From assembly GCF_905171765.1 (NCBI RefSeq), contig NC_053390.1, positions 214,205,208-214,269,207 of the forward strand: a stretch of 64,000 nt of DNA, read 5' to 3'. Below, piece after piece: positions 1 to 9,189 of the stretch; the stretch's first letter is position 1, and each line of letters starts with the position of its first letter. Under the pieces are notes generated by a model, which saw only the letters and a list, made by a program, of their open reading frames with translations, had not been told where the DNA came from and made no database searches. This stretch comes from Bufo bufo. Lineage: Eukaryota > Chordata > Amphibia > Anura > Bufonidae. A program made the position numbers and the translations under genes.

Positions 1-258
1 CCCCTGACCTGAATGATTGTTTCTGGGCAGCAGATTGTGCTGTGTGAACAGGGATCTACTGCTCAGCAACAACGAATCTGTATAAGGAAGAGTGACTGCG
101 GCAGCCATTGCTCATCCCGATATAGTGGAGGTCATTGCTGCATGTTAATACATATATTTTTTTATGCTTCCCAGTGGATTACGCCCCAAGACAGGGCCCG
201 GTGCTTTTTTTTTCCATCATGCAGAAGAAAAAAAAATAGTGCTGTTGTGTGAATGTAG
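1..258. other. Upstream intergenic sequence, nothing identified
   Basis: No conserved coding segment or repeat structure that I recognise. Short poly-T and poly-A runs occur near 205-235. Confidence 0.5.
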
Positions 259-446
259 CTAGGGATGAGTGGATTGACTTCGGATAAATCCGAAGTCGAT
301 TCGCATAAAACTTCGTTCTAATACTGTATGGAGCAGGAACTGTCCAATGAGCCAAAGTTATTGGCTTTGCGCAATAACTTCATCAATTCATTTGTACTGT
401 AAAAAAAAACATTTCCCGAACTCGGGTTCAGTTCCAAGTGGTACCT
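259..446 (+). repeat. Fragment of a GGGATGAGYGRA-type interspersed repeat
   Basis: It starts GGGATGAGTGGATTGACTTC and continues with a short inverted pair (GACTTCGGAT/ATCCGAAGTC). I remember this opening from repeats common in frog genomes, and it resembles the end of the element at 25738. No matching right terminus is seen, so it is a fragment. From 447 to 640 nothing else is identified. Confidence 0.4.
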
Positions 447-703
447 CATTCCCTAAATGTAGTCAATAGTTAATAGTCAATAGCTATAATCAAGCTGTCT
501 GGCCACAAAAGTCACAGTGTAGCCCAGGCCTTAAAGGACAACTGTTGTAACCAGCGGTAGACATCCAGCTGTAATCTCTAGAGAACAGTCACAGTCTGCA
601 AATCCCACCCAGCAAGAGGCACGGACAGGGAACAAAAGAAAGTGGAAGCATCTGCCAGACTCCACCGATCAGCAGCAAAACACACACCCAGGAACCGTCC
701 GTC

Positions 704-830
704 TACGTCACTGAGTGGGCGTTGTCGAGGGCTGGTCAACTTAGCAGCCAATCGCAAGCAAGACTCCTCCCCCTTTGCCTTATTTTGCAGTATAGCCGGC
801 TTTAATAGGGCGGGTGACGCGTGACGTCAG
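704..830 (+). promoter_or_regulatory. MLXIP proximal promoter: CRE half-site, CCAAT, GC box, palindromic CRE
   Basis: Within the GC-rich block before exon 1 are TACGTCA at 704-710, a CCAAT box at 748-752, GGGCGGG at 808-814 and a full palindromic TGACGTCA at 822-829. CpG dinucleotides rise sharply from about 700 to 1240, as in a vertebrate CpG-island promoter. No TATA box is placed sensibly. The transcription start is inferred to lie between about 780 and 880. CREB/ATF and SP/NF-Y binding follow from the motifs and are not shown. Confidence 0.6.
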
Positions 831-899
831 TGAGGCCCCCTTTGAGACTGGCCTCGTCTGTGACAATAACGCAGCGAGAAATCGGTTCCGCGGACGGGA

Positions 900-932
900 A
901 TGTCCCGGTGCTGGCTGCCGGAAGGAGGATGA
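900..932 (+). promoter_or_regulatory. Upstream ORF, 10 codons, stop overlaps the MLXIP start
   Basis: ATG at 900-902 opens a 10-codon frame that ends at TGA 930-932. The first MLXIP ATG is 929-931, so stop and start overlap as ATGA. Two further in-frame MLXIP ATGs follow at 932 and 935. The uORF start context is modest (G at -3, T at +4). If the transcript begins upstream of 900, as the promoter motifs suggest, leaky scanning or reinitiation would be needed for MLXIP translation. Confidence 0.55.
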
Positions 933-1248
933 TGATGGCTACAGCGCTGCCCATGCGCCTGGCGCACGCCGCTGTCATCGTGAAGCAGGAGCCGGACGAT
1001 GACTCGGACACGGACGAGCCGAACCTGCTGCTCAAGAAATTGGACAGCACCGAGGCTCAAATCATCCACAGCGGCCACTTCATGGTGTCCTCCCCGCACA
1101 GCGAGCACCCGCCCAAGAAAGGCTACGACTTCGACACGGTGAACGAGCAGGCCTGCCAGACGTACAGCTTCGGCAAGACCAGCACATGCCATCTGTCAAT
1201 AGACGCGTCCCTCACCAAGCTGCTGGAGTGCATGACCCTGGCGTACAG
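929..1248 (+). CDS. MLXIP: MLXIP exon 1 (residues 1-106 plus two bases of codon 107)
   Basis: First coding exon of MondoA. It starts with three consecutive ATGs (929, 932, 935). The third has the best context, with A at -3 and G at +4. The open frame continues upstream without an ATG, so 929 is the earliest possible start. Visible features in order are a SUMO-like VKQEPDDD at 18-25, the acidic stretch DSDTDEP at 25-31, the Mondo region HSGHFMVSSPH at 47-57, and LTKLLECMTLAY at 95-106. The last matches the CRM1-type export helix of Mondo proteins. The linker between the acidic stretch and HSGHF is only about 15 residues, shorter than the Pro/Ala-rich linker I recall in human MLXIP. The donor is CAG|GTACTG and the exon ends in phase 2. 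Confidence 0.93.
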
Positions 1249-1467
1249 GTACTGTGCCACCAGTGATGGGTGCCAGGCAGAGCCTCTTGTCTGCTGGCAC
1301 AATGCAGAGAACATTATGGATTCCCTTCTTATATAGCGACAACATGCTCTGTAGCGGTGTATGTAGACTGTAATCTCCTTAATCTCCTACCTGATACAAA
1401 TCAGGGGCAACTATCAGCAGGAGGGTAACCCTGGGTGCTCTGCCCTCAGCCAGGTGCTGCCCCTGGT

Positions 1468-1478
1468 GTGTGTGTATA

Positions 1479-1513
<35 letters not shown>

Positions 1514-1515
1514 TA
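1468..1515. repeat. Microsatellite (TG/TA)n
   Basis: Alternating TGTGTGTATATG passing into a pure TA tract within the first part of intron 1. Confidence 0.9.
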
Positions 1516-1641
1516 CATACACACAAAACAAACACTCCTGGGCAGCACCACCAACCAAACAAACGTACAAAGCGGAGTGCCAGCGGCTGAGGCAGTGGTC
1601 CTACCGCCTAAACATCCATAAAATATATGAGTACCGCGGCA

Positions 1642-1788
1642 CTTCCATAAAGTGACATGTGCTTTGTTCACCAATAAGGCGCGACGTTTCGGTTCACTCC
1701 ATGGAACCTCTGCTTGAAAAAGGTTCCATGGAGTGAACCGAAACGTTGCGCCTTGTTGGTGAATAAAGCACATGTCACTTTATGGAAG
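1642..1788. repeat. Near-perfect 68-bp inverted repeat with an 11-nt loop
   Basis: Arms 1642-1709 and 1721-1788 are reverse complements at 65 of 68 positions. The right arm contains GAACCGAAACG preceded by a short GGTTC stem partner. This order recalls degenerate hammerhead-type segments of Penelope-like elements. No coding sequence lies nearby. It could equally be a foldback MITE, but no clear target duplication is seen. Confidence 0.75.
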
Positions 1789-1874
1789 CTCGTAATATAT
1801 ATGTATTGGACAGTGCCATCACTAATCGTTTGCCCTCATTGCTTTGAGGGGTGCTGCTTGGAGACGCTATAGGG

Positions 1875-2007
1875 CAGGCATGCTCAACCTGCGGCCCTGC
1901 AGTTGTTGTAAAACTACAACTCCCACAAAGCCCTGCTGTAGGCTGTTCGGGCATGCTGGGAGTTGGAGTTTTGCAACAGCTGGAGGGCCACAGGTTGAGC
2001 ATGCCTG
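1875..2007. mobile_element. hAT-type MITE carrying ACTACAACTCCC motifs, copy 1
   Basis: A 133-bp palindromic element with termini CAGGCATGCTCAACCTG and CAGGTTGAGCATGCCTG. It is flanked by the perfect 8-bp duplication CTATAGGG (1867-1874 and 2008-2015), the hAT hallmark. Both arms hold versions of the ACTACAACTCCCA motif pointing inwards. Confidence 0.85.
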
Positions 2008-2042
2008 CTATAGGGTGTCTATGGTACAGGTATGAAGCCTTA

Positions 2043-2330
2043 GGGTATGTTCACACGGTGTGCATTACGGGTGGATTTACCTGTGGGAAATCTGCACTGT
2101 ACCAGCTACGTAGATGAAAGTTTTAAAAATTTCACGTACACGTTCTTGAAACTTTTTTCCTGCAGTGCGGATTTTGACATCTGTAGCATGTCAGTTGTTT
2201 GTGCGGATTTTGCATAGCATAAGGGTGAGATTTGGGTCAAAGCCGTGACAAAATCTGTGGATTTGGGCGCAGAACCCCTTCGAAAACTGCACGAAAATAG
2301 GCAGAACCTCCACTGCTGTGTGCTTAGGAT
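2043..2330 (+). mobile_element. MITE fragment, one terminus only
   Basis: It begins TTA|GGGTATGTTCACACGG, like the TNA-flanked MITE families elsewhere in the window, and contains several GCGGATTT words. No right terminus was found. Confidence 0.4.
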
Positions 2331-3430
2331 GGCTGTACATTATTTTGTTGGGACCAGATGATCTAAAGGTTCGGGAATGTTGGATTTCTACTGCCTGATT
2401 TATTTATTTTTCTCGAGAGGGATAAGCGGCTACCTGAGATGTCTGGCGGCAGCTTATCCCCCTCTCCTTTTATGAGAAGATATGGGGTGGTCAGGAGCAG
2501 CACTTGTAGGATGAGCCAGTGTTGGTGGAGATTTCGGTTCTAATCTACGTGTGGTTTAGATTCTAGTAAATGTACCTGGCTGGCTATACCTGCCCCCATA
2601 CCGCCCACTGCTCGCCCTGCTCCATCTAGTGGTGATTGGAGCGCAAAACCCCCAATAAGTCGGAAAATTCTGTCCAAACGGGGTGTGCGCAGTGTCGGAC
2701 TAGTGGTTCCTTAGACCATCCAGAAGAAAATATTCTTGGGGCCCAACTCCTGTATCATCAATAAAAATAAAATAATTGGCCCTAGTGGCAAGTGATTGGC
2801 TCCCACAGCAGCCACATGTTGTTGTTTTTTTCTCCTGAAACTTTAGGGCCCACAATATTAGAGCCTGGGCCCTCCTGAGGATCCTCCGATACTGTGATGG
2901 ACCAGTGTGACCCTGGGTGTGTGTCACATCTTGTGACTTTTGATGATGGCATTTTTCTGCCTTAGGAGGTTGATAAATGCCCCCTTTTGTGTGGAGCAGC
3001 GACTGTGACCATGACCATGCCCCTGCTATTCCATACAAACCGTATGGAAGCTACAGAAACAGCTGTGTAAGAGGGGGATTCTTTCCCCCCCCTAACTTTG
3101 GAGGTCATTGTTGATATTTTAATATGGGAGCGTCCCCTGATATCTCTGGCACTTCCTCTGGAGGGGGTGGGGGTGTTGGGGCAGAAATAGATTTGTACGG
3201 GCATATACCAGACGCCAGGTTTCTGTGATATCTGGGAGGAGGGCAGTCATATACTGTATTTTAGAATGGTAAAAATTCCACCAGCTGCTTCCATTGTCCC
3301 TCGTCCTAGGAGCGCAGTCTGCCGCCTGGACTGTGTGATGCCATGTACATTGGGTAAACTGCGCAGCCTCCTCCCTGTACAGGGCTATCTTTATGTTTAT
3401 AGATAATGTGGGATTTTTGGGGGGTTTCTT
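2331..3430. other. Intron 1 stretch with no identified feature
   Basis: I see no terminal inverted repeats, conserved ORF or tandem repeat. ORFs on the minus strand here have no family resemblance that I recognise. Confidence 0.5.
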
Positions 3431-3559
3431 TTGGGCTACTTTCACATCTACGTTTTCCTTTTCCGTCATAGGATCTCAAAACTGGAGGAAAACGCTTCAG
3501 TTTTGTCCTCATCCATTGCCAAAGGGGACAAAACAAAACGGAACAGAGTACACCAGAAT

Positions 3560-4303
3560 TAGGGCTGAAACGATTACTCGATTGAATCAAGTAATTCGAC
3601 ACAAAAATAAAAAATCAATGCAAATTTTTTGCATCGAGGACTCGTTTGTGTCATGTGACCACGGAGCGGGAGTGAAACGCTTGCTATTACTTACTGCTCC
3701 GTGGTCACCCGCCGGCCCGTACCGCGCTGCACTGGATCCTGACACATCGCCAGGCCATAGTGCACGTCACAGCGCTGTGTGACGTCAGGATCCAGTGCAG
3801 CGCGCTGAGGAGAAGAGGAAGGAGCTGTGGAGCGCCGCCCCTACAGGAAAGGTAAGTATTTTATTTCACTGGCGCTGGGGACATGACACTGAAGGGGGAC
3901 AGCTGGCAATGGATGGCATGGAGGGGCAGATGGGAGTGGGGGACATGGAGGGGCTGATCTGATGGCACTGGGGGACATGGAGGGGCTGATGGGAGTGGGG
4001 GACATGGAGGGGCTGATCTGATGGCACTGGGGGACATGGAGGGGCTGCTCTGATGGCAGTGGGGGACATGGCAATGGAGGGGCTGATGGCACTGGGGCAG
4101 TGCAGCTGAAAACACTGGGCTGGGGGAACGGAGCTGATGGCACTGGGGGAACTGATGCACTTGGGCTGATCACACAGGGGGGATCGAAGGGTGTTGGGGA
4201 CTGATGGTAGGGGGTCGGATGAGTTAATCAGATTACTCGATTAATCGTAAAAAATAATCAATAGAATACTCGATTACTACAATAATCGTTTACTGCAGCC
4301 CTA
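3560..4303. mobile_element. Non-autonomous hAT element (TAGGGCTGAAACGATTA family)
   Basis: A 744-bp element with termini TAGGGCTGAAACGATTA and ATCGTTTACTGCAGCCCTA. It is flanked by the perfect 8-bp duplication ACCAGAAT (3552-3559 and 4304-4311). This terminus type is widespread in vertebrate hAT MITEs. It carries a palindrome around GTGACGTCAGGATCCAGTG and a minisatellite. It has no transposase. Confidence 0.9.
3905..4110. repeat. Minisatellite, GGGGGACATGGAGGGGCTGA-based
   Basis: Units of about 27 to 33 bp alternate, built on GGACATGGAGGGGCTG with spacers ATCTGATGGCACTG or ATGGGAGT. It produces long Pro/Ser-rich open frames on the minus strand that are repeat artefacts. Confidence 0.85.
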
Positions 4304-4601
4304 ACCAGAATGCATTCAGTTTTGTTGTTCCCATTCTGGACAGAAAAAAAGCTGCACATTTTTGTGTGCGTTCTGGGATTCTGATCAAGACGGATCCGGC
4401 ATGACACACAAAAAGGACACAAACGAAAACGGATCCGGTGCCCATTGACTTACAATAGATTTAGTGCCGGATCTGTCATGGCCATAGAGATAATACAACC
4501 GGATCCGTACAGAACAGATGCAGACGGTTGTATTATCCTAACGGAAGAGTTTTACTGATCCATGACGGATCCAGCAAAAATGCTGATGTCAAAGTAGCTG
4601 A

Positions 4602-5064
4602 AGTTATTGATGAGTTTGTAAAGTTTATATTCTACAAGGTTTACTGCTCTAAATATGGGTAATTGTGCGTCTGTTATACACTTGGGAATGAGCATGTTAG
4701 GGTACGGCTGCACAGCACTTTCTGGAATGACAGGGGTTGAATTGAGACTTGCATGTTTGCAGCGACATGTGAACCGGCCAAAATCCAACAATATAGTATT
4801 TTAATTTTTTTGATGTGTCACAGTTGCACTGCGACCCCAATCATTTCTACGGCTGCCCTGATACACTGCGATACTTGGCTGTCACACTCCAAATCGCGGA
4901 GTAACTGTACCCTAAAGCTCTCAGCTCTAGATTTTTTATTTAACTTTTTTATTTTTTTTTGTGATTCTGTGTAAGACCCCATACAGTTTAATGGCTGTAC
5001 TGCTTCACAGTGATCTGTGGTCATGCGATGGGTGTCATGGACAAACAAGACCATATCCACAGCC
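4602..5064. other. Intron 1 stretch with no identified feature
   Basis: AT-rich unique-looking sequence without termini, tandem structure or conserved coding. Confidence 0.4.
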
Positions 5065-5067
5065 TTA

Positions 5068-5077
5068 GGGCTCATGC

Positions 5078-5134
<57 letters not shown>

Positions 5135-5337
5135 TTATTATTTTTTTCCGTGTTCGTTCCGCTTTTTTTTCCGTGTTCGTTCACTTCAATATGTCCGCAA
5201 AAACAGAAATGACTCGTGTGCCATCTGTTTCCGTATGGATACGCAAAAAAAAAAACAGATGCAATGCGGATGTTACACAGGCGTCATCTGTATTTTTTGC
5301 GGACTGCAAAAATACATACGTTCATGTGCATGAGCCC
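5068..5337. mobile_element. PIF/Harbinger-like MITE with (TA)n inside
   Basis: Termini GGGCTCATGCG and GTGCATGAGCCC are flanked by TTA on both sides (5065-5067 and 5338-5340). A (TA)n microsatellite occupies about 5078-5129. Confidence 0.8.
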
Positions 5338-5434
5338 TTAAATCTAGTAAATTTATGTAAAATAGCCACATTGTAAGTAAGTACCACATCACTCTAAGGT
5401 CCTAAGTTCTGAATCTGGGTCAATATTTGCATAA

Positions 5435-5667
5435 GGCCTTATGCACACGACCGTAACAGTCTCGCAACCGTATTGTCTTGTGGACATGTTCTATCTTTTT
5501 TGCAGGGTCACGGATCAGATATACGGATGCCAACAGCAGATGGTTTGCTGTCCACGTGTTTTTTTTTTTTTTTTTTTTTTTTTTACAGCTCCATTGAAAT
5601 GAATGGGTCCGCATTCGATCCACAGAAAATGTATGCAGACCAAAACTACAGTCATGTGAATGGGGCC
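5435..5667. mobile_element. PIF/Harbinger-like MITE
   Basis: Termini GGCCTTATGCACACGACCGT and GTCATGTGAATGGGGCC, flanked by TAA and TGA. The interior has the family words ATGGGTCCGCA and a poly-T tract at 5560-5584. Confidence 0.7.
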
Positions 5668-5727
5668 TGAAGTTTACACTATACGTCCCTCTTTGCAACC
5701 AGTTTATATTCTCCAGTGAATCTACAT

Positions 5728-6090
5728 TAAAGCAAATCTGTCACCTAGAGAATCAATATTAAACCAAAAGTATGTCCTTATAGTGCTTCATACCTTCTTT
5801 CTATAGGTATTTTTCCTTGGAGCTCTCTTTTTTTATATCTTCATAAAATCAAATTTTGTCCATTTGCTAATGAGGCATTAAGGTGCCCAGAGGGGCGTTA
5901 GTTTCATTCAAAGGTGCCCAGGCCCCTACAGAGCCCAAGGACGCCTCTCCTCCACTCATACGCTACGCCCTCAGCAGTGCCGTTGCCCCGCACCCGGCTA
6001 CGCCACGAGAGGCCAATAACCCAGCCCACCCTTTCTCTTCAGCATAGCCTACAGGCGCAGCTCCAAACACATCCTGCGCTATTCCAGTTT
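5728..6090. mobile_element. Degenerate TTAA-type foldback MITE fragment
   Basis: It starts at TTAAAGCAAATCTGTCACC and contains GGTGCCCAGAGGGGCGTTAG. That resembles the interior of the intact TTAA element at 52374-52878, so it is probably an older copy of that family. The right end is not recognisable. Confidence 0.45.
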
Positions 6091-6293
6091 AACTGAGGAT
6101 AAGTGACATTTTCGGCGCATTCCCAATGAAACCGTTAAAGCTGATGCCCTCAGTTGAGCTGAAAGAGTGCAGGCAGTGTCCATAACTGCCATGGGCTTTT
6201 AGGGGGCCCTGTTCTCATGTTAGGTGGTATTTGAATGTGTAGAAGGCCTTAAAGTTGTCCAGGATTAGAAAAACATGGCCGGTTTTCCCTTCA

Positions 6294-6787
6294 CCCATGA
6301 CAGCACCATAGAGAGAGATGGATCCACCCCCGCAACTGGACGGGAAGCCCCAGAGCAATCAAAAAGGGAACACCCACTTCCTCCCTCAGTGTGGTTTCCT
6401 GTACTCCGGACAGAGGAGCCTGGTACATGCAGCCTCCAGGGCTGTGAAACAAGGAACACCTTATGAACTTAGGTTATACAGAAAATATTTGTTGTGTGGT
6501 TGGTATTAATCTGTTTGGTGCCTTTAGCATGATTGATAGGTTTGAATATTTGTTGGGCTTCAGGGCCTGGTGTCACGGAGGAAGTTAGCAGATAACTGGA
6601 ACTTATAAATAAACGAGCGACTGGCTTGATCCCAAACTAAGGAGCTTATAGGTGAGCCCTATAAAACCCTAAGAGCTCTCCCACACTGAGGGAGGAAGTG
6701 GGTGTTCCCTTTTTGATGGCTCTGGGGCTTCCCGTCCAGTTGTGGGACGGATCCATCTCTCTCTCTCTCTCTATGGTGCTGTCATGG
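6294..6787. repeat. Inverted repeat with about 100-bp arms
   Basis: Arms 6294-6394 and 6681-6787 are near reverse complements. They run from CCCATGACAGCACCATAGAG to CTCCCTCAGTGTGG. The right arm has an expanded (CT)n tract where the left has a short (GA)n. About 290 bp separate the arms. I cannot place it in a family. Confidence 0.75.
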
Positions 6788-7005
6788 GTTCTGGAAAATA
6801 CAATTAACCGGTAAGTGTAATTATCATTTTCTTCTAAAAACAGCACCTCCCCTGTCCATGGGTTGTGTCTGGCATTGCAGTTCGTGCAATCTGATCAGGC
6901 TGTGGTTGTCTTCTTCACGATCCATGTTGTATAGATCCCTTAAAGCTTTCGTTATTTGTGCTTAGTGGAGCAAGACTGTCAGTCATGTAGGAAATGCTTT
7001 ATTAA

Positions 7006-7107
7006 AGGGATATTCTCATCAGCCATTAATACAGTATACTTAGGATGGTCATGATTATAGAAAGCTTATAGAATGGGGGTGTTTTTGGAGGAGCACACTT
7101 CTTGGTC
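7006..7107. mobile_element. Left end of a TTAA-type MITE, cut by the hAT element at 7116
   Basis: It starts TTAA|AGGGATATTCTCATC, the opening seen in the TTAA-flanked family. The right part is not recognised after 9189. Confidence 0.35.
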
Positions 7108-7393
7108 TGTATATTCAGGGCCGGCCTTTGGGGTGTGCGGCCGCACAGGGCGCCATAGCAACAGGGGTGCTGGGCACCCGACAGCTCGCAATGTAATATG
7201 CGGCAGGCGAGGCTGTACTTGTGTTCTCCCTCGGGGCGCCCCCTCCATCTCCCCCTCCCCTGTCTGACCTGATTCCTCCTCCCCTGTGTCTGACCTGCCT
7301 GCTGCCCCCGCCGCTGCCAATAAGAAGAGAGACAGGAGGAGGAGGGGAGGGGCTGTGGCCACTGCGCCACCAATGAAGATAACTGACCTGAAA

Positions 7394-7587
7394 TACAAAT
7401 ACAGGAGGCGGGTGCTGGAATCAAATAGCCGGCACCCGACCTTTGTGACAGGGAGCTGCGATCAGCTGCAGTTGAGTTAACCCTTCAGGTGCGGTACCTG
7501 AGGGGTTAACTGCCGCTGATCGCAGCTCCCTGTCACAAAGGTCAGGTGCCGGCTATTTGATTCCGGCACCCGCCTCCTGTATTTGTA
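7394..7587. repeat. Palindrome 1 inside the hAT element
   Basis: Arms of about 90 bp fold back, for example AAATAGCCGGCACC in the left arm with GGTGCCGGCTATTT in the right. The short centre is near GTGCGGTACC. Confidence 0.85.
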
Positions 7588-7642
7588 TAAGAAACGTTGG
7601 TGGCACCCCCCCCCCCCCCCCCCAACACCCCAGTATAAGAAA

Positions 7643-7946
7643 CATTGGTGGCTCAGTGGGAAGTGCCAATGAGGGTTAAAAAATAATAAAAAAAATTAAC
7701 TCACCTCCTCTAGTTGATCGCGTAGCTGCCGGTCTCCTGTTCTTTCTTCAGGACCTGTGGTGACGTCACTGAGCTCATCACATGGTCCATTACCATGTGA
7801 TGGATCATGTGATGAGCACAGTGATGTCACCACAGGTCCTTTGACAGGTCCTGAAGAAAGAACAGGAGACGATCAATTGGAGGAGGTGAGTTAATTATTT
7901 TTTTATTTTTTAACCCTCATTGGCACTGCCCACTGCGCCACCAATG
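7643..7946. repeat. Palindrome 2 inside the hAT element
   Basis: CATTGGTGG on the left pairs with CCACCAATG on the right. The arms include AACTCACCTCCTC/GAGGAGGTGAGTT and GGACCTGTGGTGACGTCACT/its complement, with small indels. Confidence 0.85.
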
Positions 7947-8510
7947 TTTATTATATTGAGGGGGGGCGCACTGCACCACGAATGTTTATTATATTGCGCC
8001 ACCAATGTTTATTATATTGGGGGGGCGCACTGTGCCAATGTTTATTATATTGAGGGGGGGGCGCACTGCACCACCAATGTTTATTATATTGGGGGGGCAC
8101 TGCGCCACCAATGTTTATTATATTGGGGGGGGGGGCGCACTGCACCACCAATGTTTATTATAATGGGGGGGCGCACTGCGCCACCAATGTTTATTATACT
8201 GGGGTGTTGGGGGGCGCACTGCACCACCAATGTTTATTATATTGGGGGGGCGCACTGTGCCAATGTTTATTATATTGGGGGGGGCGCACTGCGCCACCAA
8301 TGTTTATTATACTGGGGTGTTGGGGGGGGGGGGCGCACTGCGCCACCAATGTTTATTATATTGGGGGGCCCACTGCGCCACCAATGTTTATCATACTGGG
8401 GTGTTGGGGGGGGGCCCACTGCGCCACCAATGTTTATCATACTGGGGTGTTGGGGGGGGGGCGCACTGCGCCACCAATGTTTATTATATTGGGGGGGGGC
8501 GCACTGCGCA
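7925..8510. repeat. G-rich minisatellite, 15 copies of AATGTTTAT at about 28-56 bp spacing
   Basis: The unit is roughly GCGCACTGCGCCACCAATG plus TTTATTATATTGGGGGGG, with variants that insert CTGGGGTGTTGG. G-runs of 6 to 12 recur in almost every unit on the + strand. It yields a 269-codon open frame that is repeat translation and not a gene. Confidence 0.92.
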
Positions 8511-8903
8511 CAACGACTGGTTAGGGAAATTTCACAGCAGAGTGCGCATGCGCTGGGAGCCTCGCCGGCGGTTAGGGTAGGGAAAAATTATGGGCCAGTG
8601 CACAGGTGCGGTGATCGGATGGATGTTCTCAGCTGGACACCGGCCGACACTGCGCATGCGCTGGGAGCCTCACCAGCGGTTAGGGTAGGGAAAAAGCACT
8701 GGCCCGTACGTAATTTTTCCCTTCCCTAACCGCTGGTGAGGCTCCCAGCGCATGCGCAGTGTCGGCCGGTGTCCAGCTGAGAACATCCATCCGATCACCG
8801 CACCTGTGCACTGGCCCATAATTTTTCCCTACCCTAACCGCCGGCGAGGCTCCCAGCGCATGCGCACTCTGCTGTGAAATTTCCCTAACCTGTCGTTGTG
8901 CGC
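8506..8903. repeat. Palindrome 3 inside the hAT element, about 190-bp arms
   Basis: The left arm starts GCGCACAACGAC and the right ends GTCGTTGTGCGC. Most of the arms are exact complements, including TGCGCATGCGCTGGGAGCCT twice per arm. The centre is near 8705. Confidence 0.9.
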
Positions 8904-9189
8904 CTGCACGGTGCTGCACACCTCCTCTTCACGTCATGTCCGGTGCGACCGGAAGTGACGAAGATAGGCAAATCTCACGAAGTAGGGAAGTATAACATTA
9001 CACCGGCCTTTGGGGTGTGCGGGCTGGTAACTACTTGGTTGGATAGTCAGCCAGCCTATGCCATGATGCCAGCAACAAGCAGTGTGTTTTTATTTTTTTG
9101 TTTTGTTTTTTTTTGGGGGGGGGGAAGGGGCGCCACAAGGTTAGCTTGCACAGGGCGCCTGAACACCTAAGGCCGGCCCTGTGTATATT

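Larger units (their letters stand above)
3434..4598 (+). mobile_element. PIF/Harbinger-like MITE interrupted by a hAT element
   Basis: The left end GGCTACTTTCACATC and right end GATGTCAAAGTAGC match the GGCTACTTTCAC MITE family. Flanking triplets are TTG and TGA, so the duplication has decayed. The interior has the family's GGATCCG words. Removing 3560-4303 plus one copy of its 8-bp duplication rejoins the internal sequence. Confidence 0.7.
7116..9181. mobile_element. Non-autonomous hAT element (CAGGGCCGGCC family), 2.07 kb
   Basis: Termini CAGGGCCGGCCTTTGGGGTG and CCTAAGGCCGGCCCTG, flanked by the perfect 8-bp duplication TGTATATT (7108-7115 and 9182-9189). It has no transposase. Instead it holds, in order, palindromes at 7394-7587 and 7643-7946, a G-rich minisatellite at 7925-8510 and a palindrome with about 190-bp arms at 8506-8903. 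The interior is unlike the surrounding intron in GC content. Confidence 0.92.

Noticed and set aside
821..928. N-terminal extension of MLXIP using an upstream GTG
   Set aside because: The frame is open but has no ATG before 929, no similarity to MondoA N-termini, and overlaps the promoter CRE.
3841..4173. Pro/Ser-rich ORFs on the minus strand
   Set aside because: They come from the minisatellite in the hAT element; several frames are open at once, as expected for a short tandem repeat.
7925..8510. CRISPR-like regular repeat
   Set aside because: Spacing is irregular, the spacers are G-runs and not unique sequences, and the setting is a vertebrate intron; it is a minisatellite.
7920..8729. 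269-codon open frame
   Set aside because: It is translation of the 37-50-bp minisatellite inside the hAT element (repeated HCATNVYYIGG), with no protein-like composition and a frame on the other strand as well.
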